Shown here piece by piece: positions 1 through 11,400 of a stretch of DNA of 64,000 nucleotides. The stretch's first letter is position 1, and each line of letters starts with the position of its first letter. A program made the translations under genes and the position numbers. The notes beneath the pieces are model-generated. The model searched no databases, was not told the origin of the DNA, and was given only the letters and a program-made list of their open reading frames with translations. This DNA is from Crossaster papposus (lineage: Eukaryota; Echinodermata; Asteroidea; Velatida; Solasteridae): positions 124,001 through 188,000 of the forward strand of contig JBAIAA010000873.1 of NCBI GenBank assembly GCA_037893245.1, written 5' to 3'.

Positions 1-558
1 GCCTCCCTCTATCTCCTAACACCCAGCCCCTTCCCGGGGCATGCTTTCCTTCATGCCCTTATTTGTTGGCGGGGATTGTGTGCACAAACCTATGGCGAAT
101 TTGAAACGCGTGTGTTAACGTTAAAATTTTCAGAAAATCGAAATAAAATACTAACAAAGCATGCCCCGGGTCAAATTGCTAATTTTGTCATTCCTGGAGG
201 CCCCCCTCTATCTCCTAACACCCAGCCCCATCCCGGGGCATGCTTTCCTTCATGCCCTTATTTGTGGGCGGGGATTGTGTGCACAAACCTATGGCGAATT
301 TGAAACGCGTGTGTTAACGTTACAATTTTCAGAAAATCGAAATAAAATACTAACAAAGCATGCCCCGGGTCAAATTGCTAATTTTGCCATTCCTGGAGGC
401 CCCCCTCTATCTCCTAACACCCAGCCCCTTCCCGGGGCATGCTTTCCTTCATGCCCTTATTTGTGGGCGGGGATTGTGTGCACAAACCTATGGCGAATTT
501 GAAACGCGTGTGTTAACGTTACAATTTTCAGAAAATCGAAATAAAATAGTAACAAAGC

Positions 559-1706
559 ATGCCCCGGGTCAAATTGCTAATTTTGCCATTCCTGGAGGCC
601 CCCCTCTATCTCCTAACACCCAGCCCCTTCCCGGGGCATGCTTTCCTTCATGCCCTTATTTGTGGGCGTGGATTGTGTGCACAAACCTATGGCGAATTTG
701 AAACGCGTGTGTTAACGTTAAAATTTTCAGAAAATCGAAATAAAATACTAACAAAGCATGCCCCGGGTCAAATTTCTAATTTTGCCATTCCTGGAGGCCC
801 CCCTCTATCTCCTAACACCCAGCCCCTTCCCGGGGCATGCTTTCCTTTATGCCCTTATTTGTGGGCGGGGATTGTGTGCACAAACCTATGGCGAATTTGA
901 AACGCGTGTGTTAACGTTAACATTTTCAGAAAATCGAAATAAAATACTAACAAAGCATGCCCCGGGTCAAATTGCTAATTTTGCCATTCCTGGAGGCCCC
1001 CCTCTATCTCCTAACACCCAGCCCCTTCCCGGGGCATGCTTTCCTTCATGCCCTTATTTGTGGGCGGGGATTGTGTGCACAAACCTATGGCGAATTTGAA
1101 ACGCGTGTGTTAATGTAAACATTTTCAGAAAATCGAAACAAAATACTAACAAAGCATGCCCCGGGTCAAATTGCTAATGTTGCCATTCCTGGAGGCCCCC
1201 CTCTATCTCCTAACACCCAGCCCCTTCCCGGGGCATGCTTTCCTTCATGCCCCTATTTGTGGGCGGGGATTGTGTGCACAAACCTATGGCGAATTTGAAA
1301 CGCGTGTGTTAACGTTAAAATGTTCAGAAAATCGAAATAAAATACTAACAAAGCATGCCCCGGGTCAAATTGCTAATTTTGCCATTCCTGGAGGCCCTCC
1401 TCTATCTCCTAACACCCAGCCCCTTCCCGGGGCATGCTTTCCTTCATGCCCTTATTTGTGGGCGGGGATTGTGTGCACAAACCTTTGGCGAATTTGAAAC
1501 GCGTGTGTTAACGTTAAAATGTTCAGAAAATCGAAATAAAATACTAACAAAGCATGCCCCGGGTCAAATTGCTAATTTTGCCATTCCTGAGGCCCCCCTC
1601 TATCTCCTAACACCCAGCCCCTTCCCGGGGCATGCTTTCCTTCATGCCCTTATTTGTGGGCGTGGATTGTGTGCACAAACCTATGTCGAATTTGAAACGC
1701 GTGTGT
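559..1706. repeat. Block A1, matched by 4140-5287
   Basis: Six monomers share private variants with those 3581-3582 bp downstream, a spacing of 18 monomers. Shared marks include GGGCGTGG near 669, CAAATTTCTAATT near 771, CTTTATGCCC near 845, TTAATGTAAACATT near 1111, CATGCCCCTATTT near 1247, GGCCCTCCTC near 1393 and ACCTTTGGCG near 1482. One base of GGAGG is missing near 1588 here, which explains the 3581/3582 offset. Confidence 0.85.
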
Positions 1707-2303
1707 TAACGTAAACATTTTCAGAAAATCGAAACAAAATACTAACAAAGCATGCCCCGGGTCAAATTGCTAATGTTGCCATTCCTGGAGGCCCCCTTCT
1801 ATCTCCTAACACCCAGCCCCTTCCCGGGGCATGCTTTCCTTCATGCCCTTATTTGTGGGCGGGGATTGTGTGCACAAACCTATGGCGAATTTGAAACGCG
1901 TGTGTTAACGTTAAAATGTTCAGAAAATCGAAATAAAATACTAACAAAGCATGCCCCGGGTCAAATTGCTAATTTTGCCATTCCTGGAGGCCCCCCTCTA
2001 TCTCCTAACACCCAGCCCCTTCCCGGGGCATGCTTTCCTTCATGCCCTTATTTGTGGGCGGGGATTGTGTGCACAAACCTTTGGCGAATTTGAAACGCGT
2101 GTGTTAACGTTAAAATGTTCAGAAAATCGAAATAAAATACTAACAAAGCATGCCCCGGGTCAAATTGATAATTTTGCCATTCCTGGAGGCCCCCCTCTAT
2201 CTCCTAACACCCAGCCCCTTCCCGGGGCATGCTTTCCTTCATGCCCTTATTTGTGGGCGTGGATTGTGTGCACAAACCTATGTCGAATTTGAAACGCGTG
2301 TGT
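1111..2303. repeat. Tandem duplication of a 3-monomer unit
   Basis: 1111-1706 and 1707-2303 are two copies of the same three-monomer unit, offset 596-597 bp. Shared ordered marks are GTAAACATTTTC with GAAACAAAAT, CTAATGTTGCC, two AAAATGTTCAG monomers, ACCTTTGGCG and GGGCGTGG with CCTATGTCGAA. The first copy lacks one G at about 1588. Confidence 0.8.
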
Positions 2304-3139
2304 TAACGTTAAAATTTTCAGAAAATCGAAATAAAATACTAACAAAGCATGCCCCGGGTCAAATTGCTAATTTTGCCATTCCTGGAGGCCCCCCTCTATC
2401 TCCTAACACCCAGCCCCTTCCCGGGGCATGCTTTCCTTCATGCCCTTATTTGTGGGCGGGGATTGTGTGCACAAACCTATGGCGAATTTGAAACGCGTGT
2501 GTTAACGTTAAAATGTTCAGAAAATCGAAATAAAATACTAACAAAGCATGCCCCGGGTCAAATTGCTAATTTTGCCATTCCTGGAGGCCCCCCTCTATCT
2601 CCTAACACCCAGCCCCTTCCCGGGGCACGCTTTCCTTCATGCCCTTATTTGTGGGCGGGGATTGTGTGCACAAACCTATGGCGAATTTGAAACGCGAGTG
2701 TTAACGTTAACATTTTCAGAAAATAGAAACAAAATACTAACAAAGCATGCCCCGGGTCAAATTGCAAATTTTGCCATTCCTGGAGGCCCCCCTCTATCTC
2801 ATAACACCCAGTCCCTTCCCGGGGCATGCTTTCCTTCATGCCCTTATTTGTGGGCGGGGATTGTGTGCACAAACCTATGGCGAATTTGAAACGCGTGTGT
2901 TAACGTTAACATTTTCAGAAAATCGAAATAAAATACTAACAAAACATGCCCCTGGTCAAATTGCTAATTTTGCCATTCCTGGAGGCCTCCCTCTATCTCC
3001 TAACACCCAGCCCCTTCCCGGGGCATGCTTTCCTTCATGCCCTTATTTGTTGGCGGGGATTGTGTGCACAAACCTATGGCGAATTTGAAACGCGTGTGTT
3101 AACGTTAAAATTTTCAGAAAATCGAAATAAAATACTAAC

Positions 3140-3230
3140 AAAGCATGCCCCGGGTCAAATTGCTAATTTTGCCATTCCTGGAGGCCCCCCTCTATCTCCT
3201 AACACCCAGCCCCTTCCCGGGGCATGCTTT
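3140..3230. repeat. 15-bp inverted repeat pair bounding 91 bp (once per monomer)
   Basis: AAAGCATGCCCCGGG at 3140-3154 and CCCGGGGCATGCTTT at 3216-3230 are perfect reverse complements, 61 nt apart. Each arm itself contains two 6-bp palindromes, GCATGC and CCCGGG. The distance from the second arm to the next monomer's first arm is 108 nt, so arms alternate along the array and any arm could pair with a neighbour on either side. The arrangement could extrude as a hairpin or cruciform, or be the fossil ends of a small inverted-repeat element. I see no target-site duplication beside the arms, so the mobile-element reading is weak. Confidence 0.9.
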
Positions 3231-3241
3231 CCTTCATGCCC
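3220..3241. repeat. Short hairpin GGGCATG/CATGCCC (once per monomer)
   Basis: GGGCATG (3220-3226) and CATGCCC (3235-3241) are a perfect 7-bp stem with an 8-nt loop, CTTTCCTT. It overlaps the second arm of the 15-bp inverted repeat, so the two folds would be mutually exclusive. In the CAAGCC variant copies the right side of this stem is broken by a T-to-A change. Confidence 0.85.
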
Positions 3242-3259
3242 TTATTTGTGGGCGGGGAT

Positions 3260-3298
3260 TGTGTGCACAAACCTATGGCGAATTTGAAACGCGTGTGT
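3260..3298. repeat. Two 10-bp alternating purine/pyrimidine tracts
   Basis: TGTGTGCACA (3260-3269) and ACGCGTGTGT (3289-3298) are each strictly alternating purine/pyrimidine for 10 bases, separated by 19 bp. The first contains the palindrome TGTGCACA, the second the MluI-type palindrome ACGCGT. Such tracts are known to favour left-handed DNA under supercoiling, but ten bases is short and nothing here shows that it happens. Both tracts are conserved in most copies across the window. Confidence 0.75.
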
Positions 3299-3304
3299 TA
3301 ACGT

Positions 3305-3313
3305 TACAATTTT
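3305..3313. other. Hypervariable 9-bp window of the monomer
   Basis: The bases directly after GTTAACGT are the most variable part of the monomer. In this copy they read TACAATTTT. Other copies read TAACATTTT, TAAAATTTT, TAAAATGTT, TACAATTTA, TAAAATTTA, AAACATTTT, AACAATTTT, AAGAATTTT, GAAAATTTT, GAACATTTT, TAATATTTT, TATAATTTT, TAAAGTTTT, TAACAGTTT, TAAAAGTTT and TAACAATTT, among others. The preceding AAACGCGTGTGTTAACGT is almost invariant. Confidence 0.85.
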
Positions 3314-3494
3314 CAGAAAATCGAAATAAAATACTAACAAAGCATGCCCCGGGTCAAATTGCTAATTTTGCCATTCCTGGAGGCCCCCCTCTATCTCCTA
3401 ACACCCAGCCCCTTCCCGGGGCATGCTTTCCTTCATGCCCTTATTTGTGGGCGGGGATTGTGTGCACAAACCTATGGCGAATTTGAAACGCGTG

Positions 3495-3508
3495 TGTTAA
3501 CGTTAACA
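3495..3508. repeat. 14-bp perfect palindrome TGTTAACGTTAACA (in the majority variant)
   Basis: The majority form of the AT-rich half contains TGTTAACGTTAACA, identical to its own reverse complement, with two GTTAAC sites and a central CG. Copies that read TTACAATT, TTAAAATT, GTGAAAA or GTAAACA lose the right half of the palindrome and keep the left half, TGTTAACGT. It is followed a few bases later by ATTTTC-A-GAAAAT, another dyad with 6-bp arms around one base. Confidence 0.9.
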
Positions 3509-4139
3509 TTTTCAGAAAATCGAAATAAAATACTAACAAAGCATGCCCCGGGTCAAATTGCTAATTTTGCCATTCCTGGAGGCCCCCCTCTATCTCCTAA
3601 CACCCAGCCCCTTCCCGGGGCATGCTTTCCTTCATGCCCTTATTTGTGTGCAGGGATTGTGTGCACAAACCTATGGCGAATTTGAAACGCGTGTGTTAAC
3701 GTTAACATTTTCAGAAAATCGAAATAAAATACTAACAAAGCATGCCCCGGGTCAAATTGCTAATTTTGCCATTCCTGGAGGCCCCCCTCTATCTCCTAAC
3801 ACCCAGCCCCTTCCCGGGGCATGCTTTCCTTCATGCCCTTATTTGTGGGCGGGGATTGTGTGCACAAACCTATGGCGAATTTGAAACGCGTGTGTTAACG
3901 TTACAATTTTCAGAAAATCGAAATAAAATAGTAACAAAGCATGCCCCGGGTCAAATTGCTAATTTTGCCATTCCTGGAGGCCCCCCTCTATCTCCTAACA
4001 CCCAGCCCCTTCCCGGGGCATGCTTTCCTTCATTCCCTTATTTGTGGGCGGGGATTGTGTGCACAAACCTAAGGCGAATTTGAAACGCCTGTCTTAACGT
4101 TAAAATGTTCAGAAAATCGAAATAAAATACTAACAAAGC

Positions 4140-5287
4140 ATGCCCCGGGTCAAATTGCTAATTTTGCCATTCCTGGAGGCCCCCCTCTATCTCCTAACAC
4201 CCAGCCCCTTCCCGGGGCATGCTTTCCTTCATGCCCTTATTTGTGGGCGTGGATTGTGTGCACAAACCTATGGCGAATTTGAAACGCGTGTGTTAACGTT
4301 AAAATTTTCAGAAAATCGAAATAAAATACTAACAAAGCATGCCCCGGGTCAAATTTCTAATTTTGCCATTCCTGGAGGCCCCCCTCTATCTCCTAACACC
4401 CAGCCCCTTCCCGGGGCATGCTTTCCTTTATGCCCTTATTTGTGGGCGGGGATTGTGTGCACAAACCTATGGCGAATTTGAAACGCGTGTGTTAACGTTA
4501 ACATTTTCAGAAAATCGAAATAAAATACTAACAAAGCATGCCCCGGGTCAAATTGCTAATTTTGCCATTCCTGGAGGCCCCCCTCTATCTCCTAACACCC
4601 AGCCCCTTCCCGGGGCATGCTTTCCTTCATGCCCTTATTTGTGGGCGGGGATTGTGTGCACAAACCTATGGCGAATTTGAAACGCGTGTGTTAATGTAAA
4701 CATTTTCAGAAAATCGAAACAAAATACTAACAAAGCATGCCCCGGGTCAAATTGCTAATGTTGCCATTCCTGGAGGCCCCCCTCTATCTCCTAACACCCA
4801 GCCCCTTCCCGGGGCATGCTTTCCTTCATGCCCCTATTTGTGGGCGGGGATTGTGTGCACAAACCTATGGCGAATTTGAAACGCGTGTGTTAACGTTAAA
4901 ATGTTCAGAAAATCGAAATAAAATACTAACAAAGCATGCCCCGGGTCAAATTGCTAATTTTGCCATTCCTGGAGGCCCTCCTCTATCTCCTAACACCCAG
5001 CCCCTTCCCGGGGCATGCTTTCCTTCATGCCCTTATTTGTGGGCGGGGATTGTGTGCACAAACCTTTGGCGAATTTGAAACGCGTGTGTTAACGTTAAAA
5101 TGTTCAGAAAATCGAAATAAAATACTAACAAAGCATGCCCCGGGTCAAATTGCTAATTTTGCCATTCCTGGAGGCCCCCCTCTATCTCCTAACACCCAGC
5201 CCCTTCCCGGGGCATGCTTTCCTTCATGCCCTTATTTGTGGGCGTGGATTGTGTGCACAAACCTATGTCGAATTTGAAACGCGTGTG
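4140..5287. repeat. Block A2, copy of 559-1706
   Basis: Carries the same ordered series of private variants as the block 3581-3582 bp upstream. Upstream of it, 3742-3940 matches 360-558 at an offset of 3382 (shared AAATAGTAACAAAG). An extra, unusual monomer at about 3941-4139 lies between, with CATTCCC, CCTAAGGCG and AAACGCCTGTCTTAACG. It was apparently gained by this copy or lost by the other. Confidence 0.85.
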
Positions 5288-8200
5288 TTAACGTTAACAT
5301 TTTCAGAAAATCGAAACAAAATACTAACAAAGCATGCCCCGGGTCAAATTGCAAATTTTGCCATTCCTGGAGGCCCCCCTCTATCTCCTAACACCCAGCC
5401 CCTTCCCGGGGCATGCTTTCCTTCATGCCCTTATTTGTGGGCGGGGATTGTGTGCACAAACCTATGGCGAATTTGAAACGCGTGTGTTAACGTTAAAATG
5501 TTCAGAAAATCGAAATAAAATACTAACAAAGCATGCCCCGGGTCAAATTGCTAATTTTGCCATTCCTGGAGGCCCCCCTCTATCTCCTAACACCCAGCCC
5601 CTTCCCGGGGCATGCTTTCCTTCATGCCCTTATTTGTGGGCGGGGATTGTGTGCACAAACCTATGGCGAATTTGAAACGCGTGTGTTAACGTTAAAATTT
5701 TCAGAAAATCAAAATAAAATACTAACAAAGCATGCCCCGGGTCAAATTGCTAATTTTGCCATTCCTGGAGGCCCCCCTCTATCTCCTAACACCCAGCCCC
5801 TTCCCGGGGCATGCTTTCCTTCATGCCCTTATTTGTGGGCGGGGATTGTGTGCTCAAACCTATGGCGAATTTGAAACGCGTGTGTTAACGTTAACATTTT
5901 CAGAAAATCGAAATAAAATACTAACAAAGCATGCCCCGGGTCAAATTGTTAATTTTGCCATTCCTGGAGGCCCCCCTCTATCTCCTAACAACCAGCCCCT
6001 TCCCGGGGCATGCTTTCCTTCATGCCCTTATTTGTGTGCAGGGATTGTGTGCACAAACCTATGGCGAATTTGAAACGCGTGTGTTAACGTTAACATTTTC
6101 AGAAAATCGAAATAAAATACTAACAAAGCATGCCCCGGGTCAAATTGCTAATTTTGCCATTCCTGGAGGCCCCCCTCTATCTCCTAACACCCAGCCCCTT
6201 CCCGGGGCATGCTTTCCTTCATGCCCTTATTTGTGGGCGGGGATTGTGTGCACAAACCTATGGCGAATTTGAAACGCGTGTGTTAACGTTAAAATTTTCA
6301 GAAAATCGAAATAAAATACTAACAAAGCATGCCCCGGGTCAAATTGCTAATTTTGCCATTCCTGGAGGCCCCCCTCTATCTCCTAACACCCAGCCCCTTC
6401 CCGGGGCATGCTTTCCTTCATGCCCTTATTTGTGGGCGGGGATTGTGTGCACAAACCTATGGCGAATTTGAAACGCGTGTGTTAACGTTAACATTTTCAG
6501 AAAATCGAAATAAAATACTAACAAAGCATGCCCCGGGTCAAATTGCTAATTTTGCCATTCCTGGAGGCCCCCCTCTATCTCCTAACACCCAGCCCCTTCC
6601 CGGGGCATGCTTTCCTTCATGCCCTTATTTGTGGGCGGGGATTGTGTGCACAAACCCATGGCGAATTTGAAACGCGTGTGTTAACGTTAACATTTTCAGA
6701 AAATCGAAACAAAATACTAACAAAGCATGCCCCGGTTCAAATTGCTAATTTTGCCATTCCTGGAGGCCCCCCTCTGTCTCCTAACACCCAGCCCCTTCCC
6801 GGGGCATGCTTTCCTTCATGCCCTTATTTGTGGGCGGGGATTGTGTGCACAAACCTATGGCGAATTTGAAACGCGTGTGTTAACGTTACAATTTTCAGAA
6901 AATCTAAATACAATACTAACAAAGCATGCCCCGGGTCAAATTGCTAATTTTGCCATTCCTGGAGGCCCCCCTCTATCTCCTAACACCCAGCCCCTTCCCG
7001 GGGCATGCTTTCCTTCATGCCCTTATTTGTGGGCGGGGATTGTGTGCACAAACCTATGGCGAATTTGAAACGCGTGTGTTAACGTTAAAATTTACAGAAA
7101 ATCGAAATAAAATACTAACAAAGCATGCCCCGAGTCAAATTGCTAATTTTGCCATTCCTGGAGGCCCCCCATCTATCTCCTAACACCCAGCCCCTTCCCG
7201 GGGCATGCTTTCCTTCATGCCCTTATTTGTGGGCGGGGATTGTGTGCACAAACCTATGGCGAATTTGAAACGCGTGTGTTAACGTAAGAATTTTCAGAAA
7301 ATCGAAATAAAATACTAACAAAGCATGCCCCGGGTCAAATTGCTAATGTTGCCATTCCTAGAGGCCCCCCTCTATCTCCTAACACCCAGCCCCTTCCCGG
7401 GGCATGCTTTCCTTCATGCCCTTATTTGTGGGCGGGGATTGTGTGCACAAACCTATGGCGAATTTGAAACGCGTGTGTTAACGTTACAATTTACAGAAAA
7501 TCGAAATAAAATACTAACAAAGCATGCCCCGGGTCAAATTGCTAATTTTTCCATGCCTGTGGAGGCCCCCTCTATCTCCTAACACCCAGCCCCTTCCCGG
7601 GGCATGCTTTCCTTCAAGCCCTTATTTGTGGGCGGGGATTGTGTGCACAAACCTATGGCGAATTTGAAACGCGTGTGTTAACGTTAACATTTTCAGAAAA
7701 TCGAAATAAAATACTAACAAAGCATGCCCCGGGTCAAATTGCTAATTTTGCCATTCCTGTGGAGGCCCCCTCTATCTCCTAACACCCAGCCCCTTCCCGG
7801 GGCATGCTTTCCTTCATGCCCTTATTTGTGGGCGGGGATTGTGTGCACAAACCTATGGCGAATTTGAAACGCGTGTGTTAACGTTAACATTTTCAGAAAA
7901 TCGAAATAAAATACTAACAAAGCATGCCCCGGGTCAAATTGCTAATTTTGCCATTCCTGGAGGCCCCACTCTATCTCCTAACACCCAGCCCCTTCCCGGG
8001 GCATGCTTTCCTTCATGCCCTTATTTGTGGGCGGGGATTGTGTGCACAAACCTATGGCGAATTTGAAACGCGTGTGTTAACGTTACAATTTACAGAAAAT
8101 CGAAATAAAATACTAACAAAGCATGCCCCGGGTCAAATTGCTAATTTGTCCATGCCTGTGGAGGCCCCCTCTATCTCCTAACACCCAGCCCCTTCCCGGG

Positions 8201-8448
8201 GCATGCTTTCCTTCAAGCCCTTATTTGTGGGCGGGGATTGTGTGCACAAACCTATGGCGAATTTGAAACGCGTGTGTTAACGTTAACATTTTCAGAAAAT
8301 CGAAATAAAATACTAACAAAGCATGCCCCGGGTCAAATTGCTAATTTTGCCATTCCTGTGGAGGCCCCCTCTATCTCCTAACACCCAGCCCCTTCCCGGG
8401 GCATGCTTTCCTTCATGCCCTTATTTGTGGGCGGGGATTGTGTGCACA
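5061..8448. repeat. 3.4-kb duplication, first copy
   Basis: AACCTTTGGCG at 5061 marks the left end. From there the sequence recurs at an offset of 3388 for about one monomer, then at 3189 from about 5476 onward. The difference is exactly 199 bp. Shared private marks include CCTATGTCG, AAATCAAAATAAAA (5707/8896), GTGCTCAAACC, AAATTGTTAATT, TAACAACCAGC, GTGTGCAGGG, AAACCCATGG, CCGGTTCAAA, CTCTGTCTCC, AATCTAAATACAAT and CCCCGAGTC. Confidence 0.9.
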
Positions 8449-11400
8449 AACCTTTGGCGAATTTGAAACGCGTGTGTTAACGTTAAAATGTTCAGAAAAT
8501 CGAAATAAAATACTAACAAAGCATGCCCCGGGTCAAATTGCTAATTTTGCCATTCCTGGAGGCCCCCCTCTATCTCCTAACACCCAGCCCCTTCCCGGGG
8601 CATGCTTTCCTTCATGCCCTTATTTGTGGGCGTGGATTGTGTGCACAAACCTATGTCGAATTTGAAACGCGTGTGTTAACGTTAAAATGTTCAGAAAATC
8701 GAAATAAAATACTAACAAAGCATGCCCCGGGTCAAATTGCTAATTTTGCCATTCCTGGAGGCCCCCCTCTATCTCCTAACACCCAGCCCCTTCCCGGGGC
8801 ATGCTTTCCTTCATGCCCTTATTTGTGGGCGGGGATTGTGTGCACAAACCTATGGCGAATTTGAAACGCGTGTGTTAACGTTAAAATTTTCAGAAAATCA
8901 AAATAAAATACTAACAAAGCATGCCCCGGGTCAAATTGCTAATTTTGCCATTCCTGGAGGCCCCCCTCTATCTCCTAACACCCAGCCCCTTCCCGGGGCA
9001 TGCTTTCCTTCATGCCCTTATTTGTGGGCGGGGATTGTGTGCTCAAACCTATGGCGAATTTGAAACGCGTGTGTTAACGTTAACATTTTCAGAAAATCGA
9101 AATAAAATACTAACAAAGCATGCCCCGGGTCAAATTGTTAATTTTGCCATTCCTGGAGGCCCCCCTCTATCTCCTAACAACCAGCCCCTTCCCGGGGCAT
9201 GCTTTCCTTCATGCCCTTATTTGTGTGCAGGGATTGTGTGCACAAACCTATGGCGAATTTGAAACGCGTGTGTTAACGTTAACATTTTCAGAAAATCGAA
9301 ATAAAATACTAACAAAGCATGCCCCGGGTCAAATTGCTAATTTTGCCATTCCTGGAGGCCCCCCTCTATCTCCTAACACCCAGCCCCTTCCCGGGGCATG
9401 CTTTCCTTCATGCCCTTATTTGTGGGCGGGGATTGTGTGCACAAACCTATGGCGAATTTGAAACGCGTGTGTTAACGTTAAAATTTTCAGAAAATCGAAA
9501 TAAAATACTAACAAAGCATGCCCCGGGTCAAATTGCTAATTTTGCCATTCCTGGAGGCCCCCCTCTATCTCCTAACACCCAGCCCCTTCCCGGGGCATGC
9601 TTTCCTTCATGCCCTTATTTGTGGGCGGGGATTGTGTGCACAAACCTATGGCGAATTTGAAACGCGTGTGTTAACGTTAACATTTTCAGAAAATCGAAAT
9701 AAAATACTAATAAAGCATGCCCCGGGTCAAATTGCTAATTTTGCCATTCCTGGAGGCCCCCCTCTATCTCCTAACACCCAGCCCCTTCCCGGGGCATGCT
9801 TTCCTTCATGCCCTTATTTGTGGGCGGGGATTGTGTGCACAAACCCATGGCGAATTTGAAACGCGTGTGTTAACGTTAACATTTTCAGAAAATCGAAACA
9901 AAATACTAACAAAGCATGCCCCGGTTCAAATTGCTAATTTTGCCATTCCTGGAGGCCCCCCTCTGTCTCCTAACACCCAGCCCCTTCCCGGGGCATGCTT
10001 TCCTTCATGCCCTTATTTGTGGGCGGGGATTGTGTGCACAAACCTATGGCGAATTTGAAACGCGTGTGTTAACGTTACAATTTTCAGAAAATCTAAATAC
10101 AATACTAACAAAGCATGCCCCGGGTCAAATTGCTAATTTTGCCATTCCTGGAGGCCCCCCTCTATCTCCTAACACCCAGCCCCTTCCCGGGGCATGCTTT
10201 CCTTCATGCCCTTATTTGTGGGCGGGGATTGTGTGCACAAACCTATGGCGAATTTGAAACGCGTGTGTTAACGTTAAAATTTACAGAAAATCGAAATAAA
10301 ATACTAACAAAGCATGCCCCGAGTCAAATTGCTAATTTTGCCATTCCTGGAGGCCCCCCATCTATCTCCTAACACCCAGCCCCTTCCCGGGGCATGCTTT
10401 CCTTCATGCCCTTATTTGTGGGCGGGGATTGTGTGCACAAACCTATGGCGAATTTGAAACGCGTGTGTTAACGTAAGAATTTTCAGAAAATCGAAATAAA
10501 ATAATAATAAAGCATGCCCCGGGTCAAATTGCTAATGTTGCCATTCCTAGAGGCCCCCCTCTATCTCCTAACACCCAGCCCCTTCCCGGGGCATGCTTTC
10601 CTTCATGCCCTTATTTGTGGGCGGGGATTGTGTGCACAAACCTATGGCGAATTTGAAACGCGTGTGTTAACGTTACAATTTACAGAAAATCGAAATAAAA
10701 TACTAACAAAGCATGCCCCGGGTCAAATTGCTAATTTTTCCATGCCTGTGGAGGCCCCCTCTATCTCCTAACACCCAGCCCCTTCCCGGGGCATGCTTTC
10801 CTTCAAGCCCTTATTTGTGGGCGGGGATTGTGTGCACAAACCTATGGCGAATTTGAAACGCGTGTGTTAACGTTAACATTTTCAGAAAATCGAAATAAAA
10901 TACTAACAAAGCATGCCCCGGGTCAAATTGCTAATTTTGCCATTCCTGTGGAGGCCCCCTCTATCTCCTAACACCCAGCCCCTTCCCGGGGCATGCTTTC
11001 CTTCATGCCCTTATTTGTGGGCGGGGATTGTGTGCACAAACCTATGGCGAATTTGAAACGCGTGTGTTAACGTTAACATTTTCAGAAAATCGAAATAAAA
11101 TACTAACAAAGCATGCCCCGGGTCAAATTGCTAATTTTGCCATTCCTGGAGGCCCCACTCTATCTCCTAACACCCAGCCCCTTCCCGGGGCATGCTTTCC
11201 TTCATGCCCTTATTTGTGGGCGGGGATTGTGTGCACAAACCTATGGCGAATTTGAAACGCGTGTGTTAACGTTACAATTTACAGAAAATCGAAATAAAAT
11301 ACTAACAAAGCATGCCCCGGGTCAAATTGCTAATTTTTCCATGCCTGTGGAGGCCCCCTCTATCTCCTAACACCCAGCCCCTTCCCGGGGCATGCTTTCC

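Larger units (their letters stand above)
3145..3343 (+). repeat. Reference 199-bp monomer
   Basis: This copy is close to the majority sequence and is used here to place sub-features, taking the ATG of ATGCCCCGGG as base 1. By hand count it has 54 C and 40 G (47% G+C) and 8 CpG. Composition is split: 3181-3260 is about 60% G+C, while 3300-3340 is about 22% G+C. In order it holds a CCCCGGG arm, a C-rich stretch (GGAGGCCCCCCTC), the second arm CCCGGGGCATGC, the GGGCGGGG box, TGTGTGCACA, ACGCGTGTGT, GTTAACGT, a variable window and an A-rich tail (GAAATAAAATACTAACAAAG). Phase and strand are arbitrary choices. Confidence 0.95.

Noticed and set aside
3140-3230. Active miniature inverted-repeat transposon
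   Set aside because: There is no target-site duplication, and the segment is found only in register inside the monomer, so it is recorded as an inverted-repeat feature and not as a mobile element.
3260-3290. CENP-B box
   Set aside because: The reverse complement of CCTATGGCGAAT gives ATTCGCCATAGG, which matches the TTCG and the central A of the box, but the required CGGG is TTTG. No full box was seen in the copies read.
3314-3340. TTTTCAG, AATAAA and TACTAAC as splice-acceptor, polyadenylation and branch-point signals
   Set aside because: All are short, fall in the A-rich tail and occur in the wrong order for an intron within one monomer. With no coding sequence they are most simply chance motifs.
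3495-3508. GTTAACGTTAAC palindrome as a specific operator or replication origin
   Set aside because: Many copies lack its right half, and nothing around it points to a regulator or a replication system.
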